Shown here: piece after piece, positions 8,246 to 16,453 of the stretch
Numbering within the stretch: the stretch's first letter is position 1
Layout: every line of letters begins with the position of its first letter
Assembly: GCF_028475105.1 (NCBI RefSeq)
Contig: NZ_CP116936.1
Location: 3,533,501-3,597,500, forward strand
Length of the DNA: 64,000 bases
Direction of reading: 5' to 3'
Source of the DNA: Micromonospora sp. LH3U1
GTDB lineage: Bacteria; Actinomycetota; Actinomycetes; Mycobacteriales; Micromonosporaceae
Made by a program: the position numbers and the translations under genes
The notes under the pieces: generated by a model
The model's input: the letters and a program-made list of their open reading frames with translations, nothing else
Database searches by the model: none
Told to the model about the DNA's origin: nothing

Positions 8246-8786
8246 CCTGCCGGCCGTGCTCGTGACCGAGCGCGCTGACCGTGGCGGTGTCCAGGCGTAG
8301 GCGTCCGCCGGCGGACGGGGGCAGACCGATCCAGCGAGCACCGAGCACCCGCAGGCTGTGGGCGTGACCGACCAGCGCGACGGTGCCACGGTCCAGCAGC
8401 GGGGTGACGCGGGCCAGCACCCGGTCGAGCCGTTCGCCCACCTGCGCGGGTGACTCCCCGCCGGGGCAGCCGTCGGTCCAGATGTTCCAGTGCGGCTGGT
8501 CCTCGTGGATGTCGACGGTGGTGCGGCCCTCGTACTCGCCGTAGTTCCACTCGCTGAGGTCCTCGTCGACGGCGTCGACGGTGAGCCCGGCCAGCTGCGC
8601 GGTGCGCAGCGCCCGGGCGCGGGGGCTGGCCAGGACGGTCGTGAAGCGCCGTCCGGCCAGGAACGCGGCGAGGGTGCGGGCCTGTCGCTCGCCGTCAGGG
8701 GTCAGCTCCAGATCGGTGTACGAGGTGTGCCGCCGGGTGGCGCTCCAGGTGGTCTCGCCGTGCCGGATCAGCAGGAGCTCTCCCAT
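8175..8786 (-). CDS. Histidine phosphatase family protein (phosphoglycerate mutase-like)
   Basis: A 203-residue protein with the RHGE phosphohistidine loop (LLLIRHGETTWS, H at residue 8) near the N-terminus. The second motif is ALVGHAHSLRVLG, and the acid sits in WNYGEYEG. These define the histidine phosphatase branch with cobC/gpmB-like members. The substrate is probably a small phosphorylated metabolite. ATG 8786 was chosen because the RHG motif normally begins within ten residues of the start. It is convergent with, and overlaps, the Lrp gene. Confidence 0.9.
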   Translation of the reverse strand: MGELLLIRHGETTWSATRRHTSYTDLELTPDGERQARTLAAFLAGRRFTTVLASPRARALRTAQLAGLTVDAVDEDLSEWNYGEYEGRTTVDIHEDQPHWNIWTDGCPGGESPAQVGERLDRVLARVTPLLDRGTVALVGHAHSLRVLGARWIGLPPSAGGRLRLDTATVSALGHEHGRQVILRWNQPAPPAPGTATDSVPQH

Positions 8787-8961
8787 GCGGTCAGTTAACC
8801 ACCGAGGCCGGGTCGGCATGCGGTGGGCACGGACAGCACCGTCATCCCTCTCAACCTATCTTCCTAGGATGCCTTAGCGGGTGTGCCGACCGGCACCACC
8901 GGTTTCGGCACCCGGAGACCGGGCAAGCGAGCCAGGACAACCGCCAGACCGAGGAGGCGCG

Positions 8962-9156
8962 ATGAGCTTCACCGAGAAGGCAAAGAACAAGGTTGAGCAG
9001 ATGGCCGGCGCCGCGAGGGAGCGCGTCGGCGACATGACCGACAACGAGCGGATGCGTGGCGAGGGCGCCAGCCAGCAGAGCGACGCGCGCGCCAAGCAGG
9101 CCGGTCAGAACGTCAAGGACGCCGGCCGCAACGTGAAGGACTCCTTCACGAAGTGA
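8962..9156 (+). CDS. CsbD-like general stress protein
   Basis: A 64-residue, highly charged, hydrophilic protein (MSFTEKAKNKVEQMAGAARE, then DNERMRGEGASQQSDARAK). This matches the CsbD family of small stress-induced proteins of unknown mechanism. GAGGAGG four bases before the ATG is an excellent ribosome binding site. A strong hairpin terminator follows 14 bases after the stop, so the gene is probably monocistronic. The 175-base upstream gap contains a TCCTAGGA palindrome but no promoter that I could assign with confidence. Confidence 0.85.
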   Translation: MSFTEKAKNKVEQMAGAARERVGDMTDNERMRGEGASQQSDARAKQAGQNVKDAGRNVKDSFTK

Positions 9157-9170
9157 CCTGAGCGGTCCAC

Positions 9171-9200
9171 GGGTCCCCGGGCGAAGACGCCCGGGGACCC
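9171..9200. terminator. Hairpin terminator after csbD-like gene
   Basis: A perfect 13-base-pair stem (GGGTCCCCGGGCG with its complement) closes an AAGA loop. There is no U-tract, as is usual for actinobacterial terminators. Confidence 0.8.
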
Positions 9201-9227
9201 GCTGTGTGTGACGGCTAGTCTCGCCGG

Positions 9228-9569
9228 GTGACCGTGCTCCGTTCGCTGGTGTTGTTCGCGTTGGCCGCGCTGGCCGAGATCGGTGGTGCCTGGCTGATCT
9301 GGCAGGGCTGGCGGGAGCATCGTGGCCTGTGGTGGATCGCCGCCGGGGTGGTCGCGCTGGGCTGTTACGGGTTCGTGGCGACGTTCCAGCCGGACGCGAA
9401 CTTCGGCCGGATCCTGGCCGCGTACGGCGGGGTGTTCGTGGCCGGGTCGTTGGGTTGGGCGATGGTGGTGGACGGCTTCCGCCCGGATCGGTGGGACCTG
9501 ACCGGCGCGGCACTCTGCCTGCTCGGCGTCGCGGTCATCATGTACGCCCCGCGCGGCGGCCCCGCGTAA
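9228..9569 (+). CDS. YnfA/UPF0060 family small membrane protein
   Basis: 113 residues with four hydrophobic helices. The family's features are present: [17 protein letters not shown] in helix 1 and the loop, [22 protein letters not shown] in the middle, and [14 protein letters not shown] before the last helix. The fold resembles half of a DMT/SMR transporter; its role is unclear. GTG 9228 follows TAGTCT by six bases (leaderless arrangement). Confidence 0.9.
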   Translation: MTVLRSLVLFALAALAEIGGAWLIWQGWREHRGLWWIAAGVVALGCYGFVATFQPDANFGRILAAYGGVFVAGSLGWAMVVDGFRPDRWDLTGAALCLLGVAVIMYAPRGGPA

Positions 9570-9582
9570 CCCCGTCCCTGCT

Positions 9583-9660
9583 CCGCGATCTTGCACTTGC
9601 TGTCCCGACACAAGGGGCATCCCACCCATGTCGACGACCGGAACTGCAAGATCGCCGCGG
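9583..9660. repeat. Dispersed-type palindromic element (CGATCTTGCA arms)
   Basis: Arms GCGATCTTGCA and TGCAAGATCGC, a perfect 11-base inverted repeat, enclose about 50 bases. Short outer arms of CCGCG type extend it. The element fills the gap between the ynfA-like and deacetylase genes. Palindromes built on GATCTTGCA are, to my knowledge, frequent in Micromonospora intergenic DNA; the copy number in this genome is unknown. Confidence 0.6.
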
Positions 9661-9709
9661 CGGGCTCACGGGGCAGTGAGGCGTTTTCGCGTCTGCGATG
9701 ATCTGCGGC

Positions 9710-10609
9710 GTGATCCGACCTCGGCTTCGCCCGTTGTGGTGTGGCGCACTGGTTGCGGCGGCCGTTGTCGGCAGTGTCGCGTGCTCGGCATCCCGGGTGC
9801 CACCGCCGGACCGGCCGGTCTTCGTCGGCTCGTCCGCCTCTTCGGCCGTGCCGTCAGCCAGCGCATCGCAGGCAGTTCCGACGCCAACGGCTCCCGCCAC
9901 CCCGCAGGCTGTTCCGGGGGCGACGCGGGTGGGGACCAGGGCGCCGGTGGTGGATCACGGTCCGCGTACCGGTGCCAAGGTCGCGTTGACCTTCGACGCG
10001 GACATGACCGACGGAATGCTGGCCAGCCTGCGTGCCGGCCGGGTGAAGTCGTACGCGAACCTGCACATCCTCGACCTGCTGGAGCGGGAGCAGGCGCCGG
10101 CGACGTTCTTCCTGACCGGCAAGTGGGTGCAGCGGTATCCGGACGTGACCCGGCGGATCGCCGACAACCCGCGCTTCGAGTTGGCCAACCACACCTACGG
10201 GCACGCGGCGTTCACCGCTGACTGTTACGACCTGCCCCGGCTGCCGGTCGACGAGCTGGCCGGCGATGTGGCGAAGACGTTCGAGGTGATCGAGCCGTAC
10301 GGGGGTCGGCAGACCAGGTACTTCCGGTTTCCGGGGTTGTGCCACGACGCGGCGGCGCTGGACGCGTTGGCGCCGCTGGGTGTGACGGTGGTCGACGGGG
10401 ACGTGGTCAGCGGCGATCCGTTCGCGACCGCGTGGAAGCCGTTGGTGCGGGCGGTGCTGGACCACGTCCGCCCGGGGTCTGTGGTGATCATGCATCTGAC
10501 CGAGGCGAACGCGACGATGACCGATGAGGCGTTGCCGCACATCCTGAGCGGGCTGCGCGAGCGGGGGCTGGTGCCGGCGGCGTTGTCCGAGGTGTTGGCG
10601 GGCGCCTGA
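9710..10609 (+). CDS. Polysaccharide deacetylase (NodB domain), probably exported
   Basis: The 299-residue product begins with a basic segment and a hydrophobic helix ending in GSVACSAS, which resembles a lipoprotein or signal peptide. The NodB domain shows LTFDAD (metal Asp and catalytic Asp), the zinc histidines in ANHTYGH, YFRFPGLCHD, and VVIMHLTE near the end. It probably removes acetyl groups from cell-wall or extracellular glycans. GTG 9710 follows GATGAT by seven bases; an ATG four codons upstream (9698) is the alternative. It is convergent with kamA, with a terminator between them. Confidence 0.88.
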   Translation: MIRPRLRPLWCGALVAAAVVGSVACSASRVPPPDRPVFVGSSASSAVPSASASQAVPTPTAPATPQAVPGATRVGTRAPVVDHGPRTGAKVALTFDADMTDGMLASLRAGRVKSYANLHILDLLEREQAPATFFLTGKWVQRYPDVTRRIADNPRFELANHTYGHAAFTADCYDLPRLPVDELAGDVAKTFEVIEPYGGRQTRYFRFPGLCHDAAALDALAPLGVTVVDGDVVSGDPFATAWKPLVRAVLDHVRPGSVVIMHLTEANATMTDEALPHILSGLRERGLVPAALSEVLAGA

Positions 10610-10620
10610 CCTGGAGTCGA

Positions 10621-10655
10621 CGACACCCCCGGGTCCATTGGTCCCGAGGGTGTCG
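10621..10655. terminator. Bidirectional terminator between deacetylase gene and kamA
   Basis: CGACACCC and GGGTGTCG arms, extended inward by CGGG/CCCG across a one-base bulge, form a strong hairpin in the 60-base gap between two convergent genes. Confidence 0.7.
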
Positions 10656-10668
10656 TGGGTGTGTCGGG

Positions 10669-12075
10669 TCAGTCGTCGCGGTGGTCGGCCCACCACTGCT
10701 GGCCGCCCTCGGGCAGGGTGTCGATCGGGTCGTAGTAGGCGTAGCGCTTGTTGAGCGCCTCCAGGTCGGCGGACTCGATGGAGGTGCGGTAGTTCTTGGT
10801 CCAGTAGGAGATGCCGCGCTCACGGTCGTAGTCGGTGAGCATGTGCACCCAGCGCTTGCCGACGAACGGGACGTCGCAGACGATGCGGGGGGTGGCGTAG
10901 CCGGGGAGGTAGCCCATGATGTCGTGCTGGAGTTGCTGGGCGTGCCAGACCGGGACCCGCCAGTGTTCGGCGTTGGGGATCATGTCGCACATGTAGAAGT
11001 AGTACGGCAGGATCCCGGCTTCGCCCTGTAGCGCGAAGCAGAGGTCGAGCAGTTCGGGGGTGGTGGCGTTGACGCCGCGCATGAGGACGCCCTGGTTGCG
11101 GACGTCGCGGACGCCGACGTCGAGGGCGGTCTGGGCGGCCTTGGCGACCAGTGGGGTGAGCGACTGGGCGTGGTTGACGTGGGTGTGGATGGCGAGGTTG
11201 ACGCCGCGGCGGGCGGCGGTGCGGGCGACCCGCTCCAGGCCTTCGACGACGTCGGGCTGCAGCCAGTGTTGGGGGAGACCCATGAGGGCCTTGGTGGCGA
11301 GCCGGATGTCGCGGACCGTCTCCAGTTCCAGCAGCCGCATGAGGTACGACTCGAGGTTGCGCCAGGGGACGTTGGCCACGTCGCCGCCGGAGACGACGAC
11401 GTCGCGTACGCCGGGGTGGGCCTTGAGGTAGCCGATGTGGGCGTCGTAGCGGTCGACGGGCTTGAGGGTGAGTTTGAGCTTGTCCACGGCGGGGGTGGAG
11501 TTGCCGACGAGGTCCATGCGGGTGCAGTGCCCGCAGTACTGGGGGCAGGTGGAGAGCAGTTCGGCGAGGACCTTGGTGGGGTAGCGGTGGGTGAGCCCTT
11601 CGGCGACCCACATGTCGTGCTCGTGGAGGCTGTCGCGGCTGGCGTAGGGGTGTGACGCCCAGTCGGTGCGTCGGTCGGAGGCGACCGGGATCATGTAGCG
11701 GCGGATGGGGTCGGCGAGCAGCGCCTCGGTGGTGAGGGGCGCGAACGGCACCATCGTGTTGATCATTTGCGGCGGCACCAGCATCGACATGGTGGCCAGG
11801 GCCTTCTGGTCGGCCTCGATGTCGGCGTAGAAGGTCTCGTCGATGAGGTCGCCGAAGACGGCGCGGAGCTGCTTGGTGTTCTTGACGCAGTTGACGCGTT
11901 GCCACTGGGCGGATTCCCACTGGTCGCGGGTGATGTGGCGCCAGCCGGGGAAGCGGGTCCAGTCGGGTTCGACCAGGGGGCGGCGGTGGTATTCGTAGGG
12001 CTGCCCGGCGGTCGGTACGGCGACCGGGGCGTGACGGGGTTGAGGGATGGTCTCAACCGGTTGGGTCTGGGTCAC
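10669..12075 (-). CDS. kamA: Lysine 2,3-aminomutase (radical SAM, PLP)
   Basis: The 468-residue enzyme converts L-lysine to L-beta-lysine. The radical SAM cluster motif C177-x3-C181-x2-C184 (CPQYCGHC) is present, followed by VVVSGGDVANV. The substrate and PLP residues have counterparts in YMCDMIPNAEHWRVP (Asp) and IVCDVPFVGKRW (Asp and the PLP lysine). That last loop lacks the PGGGGKTP seen in clostridial KamA and is one residue shorter, so the protein is a divergent subgroup. GTG 12075 is preceded by GAGGAGG. It faces kdd across a shared regulatory gap. An aminomutase with another diamino acid as substrate is the alternative. Confidence 0.88.
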   Translation of the reverse strand: MTQTQPVETIPQPRHAPVAVPTAGQPYEYHRRPLVEPDWTRFPGWRHITRDQWESAQWQRVNCVKNTKQLRAVFGDLIDETFYADIEADQKALATMSMLVPPQMINTMVPFAPLTTEALLADPIRRYMIPVASDRRTDWASHPYASRDSLHEHDMWVAEGLTHRYPTKVLAELLSTCPQYCGHCTRMDLVGNSTPAVDKLKLTLKPVDRYDAHIGYLKAHPGVRDVVVSGGDVANVPWRNLESYLMRLLELETVRDIRLATKALMGLPQHWLQPDVVEGLERVARTAARRGVNLAIHTHVNHAQSLTPLVAKAAQTALDVGVRDVRNQGVLMRGVNATTPELLDLCFALQGEAGILPYYFYMCDMIPNAEHWRVPVWHAQQLQHDIMGYLPGYATPRIVCDVPFVGKRWVHMLTDYDRERGISYWTKNYRTSIESADLEALNKRYAYYDPIDTLPEGGQQWWADHRDD

Positions 12076-12216
12076 GGCCCCTCCTCGGTGTTGTGGCTGA
12101 TCATCGAAGCCCGAAGGCTACTGGAAAATATTCGGTACAGAAACTAGTCTGCCGTAAGTTTTCCCGTTACGCGAGCCTTGACCGGGGCTTCGAGCGGCTG
12201 GACAGGGGAGGTCGGC
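12076..12216. promoter_or_regulatory. Divergent control region between kamA and kdd operon
   Basis: This 141-base gap contains an AT-rich core unlike its surroundings: GGAAAATATTC (near-palindromic), TAGTCT as a candidate -10 for the kdd operon, and TTTTCC complementary to GGAAAA about 35 bases away. AsnC/Lrp-type and other regulators bind AT-rich sites of this sort. No cobalamin riboswitch consensus was recognised here, although the pathway needs B12. Which protein binds is unknown. Confidence 0.4.
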
Positions 12217-13278
12217 GTGACGTCACCGGTGGGACTGCACCGCGTCGTACAACCGGCGGGGGTGCTGCCGCAGGCGGCTTGGCGCCTGGACGCGTCGGCG
12301 GCGATCGGGCCGAACGAGGTGCGGATCCGGGTGCAGCGGCTCAACCTGGACGCGGCGAGCTTCCGGCAGTTGTCGGAGAAGCACGGCGGGAACGGCGACG
12401 CGGTCCGTGCCGAGGTGCTGGAGATCATCTCTACGCGGGGGAAGATGCAGAACCCGGTGACCGGGTCCGGCGGGATGCTGATCGGCACGGTCGAGGAGGC
12501 CGGCCGGCGTTCCCCGCTCGGGTTCAGGCCGGGGGATCGGGTCGCCACCCTGGTGTCGTTGACGCTGACCCCGCTGGTGGTGACCGACGGGTTGGCCCGC
12601 TGGGACGGGCGCAGCGAGCAGGTGCCCTGTGACGGGTGGGCGATCCTGTTCGCCCGTTCCATCGCCGCGGTGTTGCCCGACGACGAGGACCCCCAGTTGT
12701 CCCTGGCGGTGCTGGACGTGTGCGGGGCGCCCGCGTTGACCGCGCGGGTGGTGTCGCGCTACGTCGAGGATCGTCGCCGGGCCGGTGATCCGACGCCGGT
12801 GCGGGTCGCGGTGATCGGCGGGGCGGGTAAGAGTGGGTCGTTGTCCCTCGCTGCGGCGCGGCGGGCGGGTGCCGCGCGTACCGTCGGGGTGGTGCCGGTG
12901 GCGGCGGAGCGCGATGCGCTGACGGCCGCCGGCCTGGCGTCGGTGGTGGCGTTGGCCGATGCCCGGGACCCGGTGGGGCTGTCCACGGCGGTGACCACCG
13001 CCCTGGGGGCTCCGGCGGACGTCACGGTGGTCTGCGTGGACGTGCCGGGGTGTGAGCATGGGGCGGTGTTGGCGACCGCGGACGGCGGCACAGTGATTTT
13101 CTTCTCGATGGCGACGAGCTTCTCCGCGGCGGCGTTGGGCGCGGAGGGGTTGGCCGCGGACGTGACGATGCTGGTGGGCAACGGGTACGTGCCGGGGCAC
13201 GCGGAGTTGGCGTTGGGGCTGCTGCGCGCCGAGCCTGGGGTGCGTCAGCTGTTCGCGGCGCGAGTGGCGGCAGACTGA
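12217..13278 (+). CDS. kdd: L-erythro-3,5-diaminohexanoate dehydrogenase
   Basis: The 353-residue protein matches the clostridial Kdd family: GKMQNPVTGSGGMLIGTVEE near residue 75, a Rossmann motif VIGGAGKSG, FFSMATSFSAAALGAEG and VGNGYVPGHAEL. It catalyses NAD-dependent oxidative deamination of 3,5-diaminohexanoate to 5-amino-3-oxohexanoate, step three of lysine fermentation. GTG 12217 is preceded by GGGGAGG, so the upstream codons are non-coding. It is the first gene of a tight operon with the amidohydrolase, kamD, kamE and kal. Confidence 0.92.
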   Translation: MTSPVGLHRVVQPAGVLPQAAWRLDASAAIGPNEVRIRVQRLNLDAASFRQLSEKHGGNGDAVRAEVLEIISTRGKMQNPVTGSGGMLIGTVEEAGRRSPLGFRPGDRVATLVSLTLTPLVVTDGLARWDGRSEQVPCDGWAILFARSIAAVLPDDEDPQLSLAVLDVCGAPALTARVVSRYVEDRRRAGDPTPVRVAVIGGAGKSGSLSLAAARRAGAARTVGVVPVAAERDALTAAGLASVVALADARDPVGLSTAVTTALGAPADVTVVCVDVPGCEHGAVLATADGGTVIFFSMATSFSAAALGAEGLAADVTMLVGNGYVPGHAELALGLLRAEPGVRQLFAARVAAD

Positions 13279-13282
13279 GGTC

Positions 13283-14848
13283 ATGACGAACCCCTCGACG
13301 TTGTACCGCGGCGGCGTGCTGCACTGCCCCGCCGACCCGAGCGCCACCGCGCTTCTGGTGTCCGGTGGGCGGATCGCCTGGTTGGGGACCGACGGTGACG
13401 CGCCGCCGGCCGACCGGGTGGTGGACCTGGGTGGGGCGTTGGTGACGCCGGCGTTCGTCGACGCGCACGTGCACGCCACCGACACCGGGTTGGCGTTGTC
13501 CGGGCTGGATCTGTCCGGGGTGCGCTCGGCGGGGCAGTTGCTGGATGCGGTGGCCGGGTTCGCGGCGGGTCTGCCGGCGGACGCGGTGGTGCTGGGGCAC
13601 GGTTGGGACGAGTCGGTCTGGTCGGATGCGTCGTTGCCGGACGGAGCGGCGTTGGATCGGGCGGCCGGTGGACGGCGGGTGTATCTGGCGCAGGCGTCGA
13701 TTCATTCGGCGTTGGTGTCGTCGGCGCTGCTGGCGGCGTGTCCGCAGGTGGTGGAGGCGGCCGGGTACGACGCGTCGGGGTGGTTGCGGCGGGACGCGCA
13801 CCATGTGGTGCGGGCCGCGGCGCAGGGGTCGGTGAGTCGGGCGCAGCGGGTCGCCGCGCAGCGGGTGGCCCTGTCGCACGCGGCGTCGCTGGGTATCGCG
13901 GCGGTGCACGAGTGCGGTGGCCCGGAGATTTCCGACGAGGAGGACTTCACCGGCCTGTTGGGCATCTCCGGTGCGGGGTTGCCCGAGGTGTACGGGTACT
14001 GGGGTGAGTGGGGTGGTGCGGCGCGGGCCCGGGAGTTGGGTGCCGTGGGCGCCGGTGGTGACCTGTTCGCCGACGGGGCGTTGGGTGCGCGCACGGCGCA
14101 CGTGTCGCAGGCGTACGAAGACGGTGACGGCTGCGGGCACGGTTACCTGTCGGCGGAGCAGGTGCGTGATCACCTGCTGGACTGCGCGGCGCACGGCCTG
14201 CAGGGCGGGTTCCACGCGATCGGTGACGCGGCGGTCGGCACGGTGCTGGAAGGTTTCGCGGGGGCGGCGCGGACGGTGGGCGTGGAGCGGTTGCGGGCCG
14301 CGCGGCACCGCATCGAGCACGCGGAGATCATGACCAAGCGGTTGATCGCCGGGTTCGTGGAGTACGGGGTCGTGGCGAGCATGCAGCCGGCGTTCGACCG
14401 GTTGTGGGGTGGCGCGGGCCGGATGTACGAGGCGCGGTTGGGTCTGGACCGGTCGTTGGAGTCGAACCCGATGGGTGCGATGCACTCGGTGGGTGTGGCG
14501 TTGGCGTTCGGCTCGGATTCGCCGGTGACGCCGCTGGACCCGTGGGGGTCGGTGCGGGCGGCGGCGGCGCACCACAACCCGGCGCAGCGGATGAGTGTGC
14601 GGGCGGCGTTCGCCGCGCACACCCGTGGTGGGTGGCGGGCCGTGCACCTGGACGTCGAGGGGGTCCTCGCGTTGGGTGCGCCGGCGACGTTCGCGGTGTG
14701 GTCGACGCCGGCGGGGGTGGAGCGGGGCCTGCCGGTGCTGCTCGCCGAGGACCCGGAGTTGCGGGGTCCGCAGGACCCGACGCCGTTGCCGGTGTGCCGG
14801 AGCCTGGTGCTGCGCGGTGAGGTCATCTATGAGGAAGGGTCATCGTGA
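13283..14848 (+). CDS. Amidohydrolase family 3 protein inside the lysine aminomutase operon
   Basis: The 521-residue metal-dependent hydrolase has the amidohydrolase N-terminal strand LLVSGGRIAWLG and the metal motif FVDAHVHATDTG (HxH). Further features are HAIGDAAVG, HRIEHAEI, and FGSDSPVTPLDPWGSV with the late metal Asp. It belongs to the Amidohydro_3 (YtcJ/AepA-like) group. It lies four bases after kdd and 48 before kamD, the place where a clostridial cluster would carry kce. Its substrate is unknown; an N-acyl or lactam derivative of a pathway intermediate is possible but unproven. Confidence 0.88.
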   Translation: MTNPSTLYRGGVLHCPADPSATALLVSGGRIAWLGTDGDAPPADRVVDLGGALVTPAFVDAHVHATDTGLALSGLDLSGVRSAGQLLDAVAGFAAGLPADAVVLGHGWDESVWSDASLPDGAALDRAAGGRRVYLAQASIHSALVSSALLAACPQVVEAAGYDASGWLRRDAHHVVRAAAQGSVSRAQRVAAQRVALSHAASLGIAAVHECGGPEISDEEDFTGLLGISGAGLPEVYGYWGEWGGAARARELGAVGAGGDLFADGALGARTAHVSQAYEDGDGCGHGYLSAEQVRDHLLDCAAHGLQGGFHAIGDAAVGTVLEGFAGAARTVGVERLRAARHRIEHAEIMTKRLIAGFVEYGVVASMQPAFDRLWGGAGRMYEARLGLDRSLESNPMGAMHSVGVALAFGSDSPVTPLDPWGSVRAAAAHHNPAQRMSVRAAFAAHTRGGWRAVHLDVEGVLALGAPATFAVWSTPAGVERGLPVLLAEDPELRGPQDPTPLPVCRSLVLRGEVIYEEGSS

Positions 14849-14896
14849 GCGAGCGACGCGAGCGAACCATCAGGCACAGGAACGAGTGGATGGTCG
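14845..14896. repeat. Short interspersed-type sequence before kamD (GAGCGAGCGACGCGAGCGA motif)
   Basis: The 48 bases between the amidohydrolase stop and the kamD start consist of GTGAGCGAGCGACGCGAGCG followed by AACCATCAGGCACAGGAACG and a short tail. To my recollection near-identical strings occur between many Micromonospora genes. It supplies only a weak ribosome binding site for kamD. Confidence 0.45.
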
Positions 14897-16453
14897 ATGA
14901 GCAAGCTTGATCTTGATCCGGTGCTGGTGACGCGGGCGCGGGAGTTGGCGCGTCGTGCCGGGCAGCCGGTGGTGGACCTGGCGCGCAGCCACACGACGGT
15001 GTCGGTGGAGCGGGCGGTGCTGCGCCTCGCCGGCGTGACCGGCGCCGACCCGGACGGCATTCCGTGGGTGAACCGGCTCGTCGACGCGGTCGCCGCGGAC
15101 GTCGGGCTGGGGCACGGGGTGGCGGTGCCGGTGTTCGACGCGCTGGTGCGGGAGGGCAGCACCGATGTGACGTTGTTGGCGCAGAAGGCGGCCGCCGGGT
15201 CGGTGCGGTTCACGCTGCCCACCGGCCGGGCGGCGACGGCCGCCCGGTCGGCGGCGCGTAAGGCGGTCGGTGCGGGCATCCGGCGTATCGACCGGCGGCG
15301 CGCGGAACGGGACCGCCTCGTCAAGCGCCACGGTGACCCGAAGCAGCGGCCGTGGATCTACCTGATCGTGGCGACGGGGGACATCTACGAGGACATCCCG
15401 CAGGCGCAGGCGGCGGCGCGGGCCGGCGCGGACGTCATCGCGGTGATCCGCTCCACCGGGCAGTCGTTGCTGGACTACGTGCCGGAGGGCGCGACCCGGG
15501 AGGGTTTCGCCGGCACGTACGCCACGCAGGAGAACTTCCGGTTGATGCGCGCGGCCCTGGACGAGTCGTCGAAGGAGGTGGGCCGCTACGTGCGGTTGAC
15601 CAACTACGCGTCCGGGTTGTGCATGCCGGAGATGGCGACCCTGGCGGGTCTGGAACGCCTCGACATGATGTTGAACGACTCGATGTACGGGATCCTGTTC
15701 CGTGACATCAACCCGGTTCGTACGTTCGTCGACCAGCGGTTCTCCCGGCAGGTGCACGCCCGTGCCGGGATCATCATCAACACCGGTGAGGACAACTACC
15801 TGACCACCGCCGACGCGGTCGACGAGGCGCACACGGTGACGGTGTCGCAGCTGCTCAACGAGTTCTTCGCGCACGAGGCGGGGTTGGCGGACTGGCAGTT
15901 GGGGTTGGGGCACGCGTTCGAGATCAACCCGGAGGTGCCGGAGTCGTTCCGGTTGGAGTTGGCACATGCCCTGCTGGCCCGGGAGCTGTTCCCGGACGCC
16001 CCGCTGAAGTGGATGCCGCCGACGAAGCACATGACCGGCGACGTGTTCCGGGGCAACCTGCTCGACGGGTTCTTCAACCTGGCGGGCGCGCTCACCGGTC
16101 AGGGCATCCTGCTGGTGGGGATGATGACCGAGGCGGTGGTGACGCCGTGGTTGTCGGACCGGGACATCGCCCTGCAGAACGTGCGGTACGTGCTGGGCGC
16201 GGCCGGTGGGCTGCACGAGGACTTCGTGCCGGCGCCGGGCGGGTTCATCCGACGCCGGGCCAACCAGGTGCTCGGTGAGGCGCTGGACCTGCTGGAGCGC
16301 ATCGGGGAGCAGACGTTGCTCACGGCGATCGCGGAGGGCACGTTCGGGATCATGAAGCGGCCCGCGGATCGGGGTAAGGGCCTCGCCGGGGTCGCGGCGC
16401 ACGAGGCGGACTACTGCAACCCGGCCACCGAGATCCTGGAGGCGGCGGCGTGA
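14897..16453 (+). CDS. kamD: Lysine 5,6-aminomutase alpha subunit
   Basis: The 518-residue catalytic subunit of the adenosylcobalamin- and PLP-dependent aminomutase moves the epsilon-amino group of beta-lysine (or D-lysine) to carbon 5, giving 3,5-diaminohexanoate. Family text is strong: YLIVATGDIYEDIPQAQAAA, VIRSTGQSLLDYVPEG, TYATQENFRLMR, LTNYASGLCMPEMA and MPPTKHMTGDVFRG. Its length is that of clostridial KamD. Its stop overlaps the kamE start by four bases, which fits stoichiometric synthesis of both subunits. Confidence 0.94.
   Translation: MSKLDLDPVLVTRARELARRAGQPVVDLARSHTTVSVERAVLRLAGVTGADPDGIPWVNRLVDAVAADVGLGHGVAVPVFDALVREGSTDVTLLAQKAAAGSVRFTLPTGRAATAARSAARKAVGAGIRRIDRRRAERDRLVKRHGDPKQRPWIYLIVATGDIYEDIPQAQAAARAGADVIAVIRSTGQSLLDYVPEGATREGFAGTYATQENFRLMRAALDESSKEVGRYVRLTNYASGLCMPEMATLAGLERLDMMLNDSMYGILFRDINPVRTFVDQRFSRQVHARAGIIINTGEDNYLTTADAVDEAHTVTVSQLLNEFFAHEAGLADWQLGLGHAFEINPEVPESFRLELAHALLARELFPDAPLKWMPPTKHMTGDVFRGNLLDGFFNLAGALTGQGILLVGMMTEAVVTPWLSDRDIALQNVRYVLGAAGGLHEDFVPAPGGFIRRRANQVLGEALDLLERIGEQTLLTAIAEGTFGIMKRPADRGKGLAGVAAHEADYCNPATEILEAAA

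Noticed and set aside
6386..8389. 667-codon minus-strand frame
   Set aside because: Antisense to three well-supported genes, no domain, composition typical of a reverse-strand shadow.
9665..9709. ATG 9698 as the start of the deacetylase
   Set aside because: The GATGAT hexamer that resembles a -10 overlaps this ATG; GTG 9710 keeps the usual 7-base spacing, so 9698 was kept only as an alternative.
10669..12075. KamA as a beta-lysine supplier for an antibiotic cluster
   Set aside because: No NRPS, PKS or tailoring genes are nearby, while kdd, kamDE and kal place the enzyme in catabolism.
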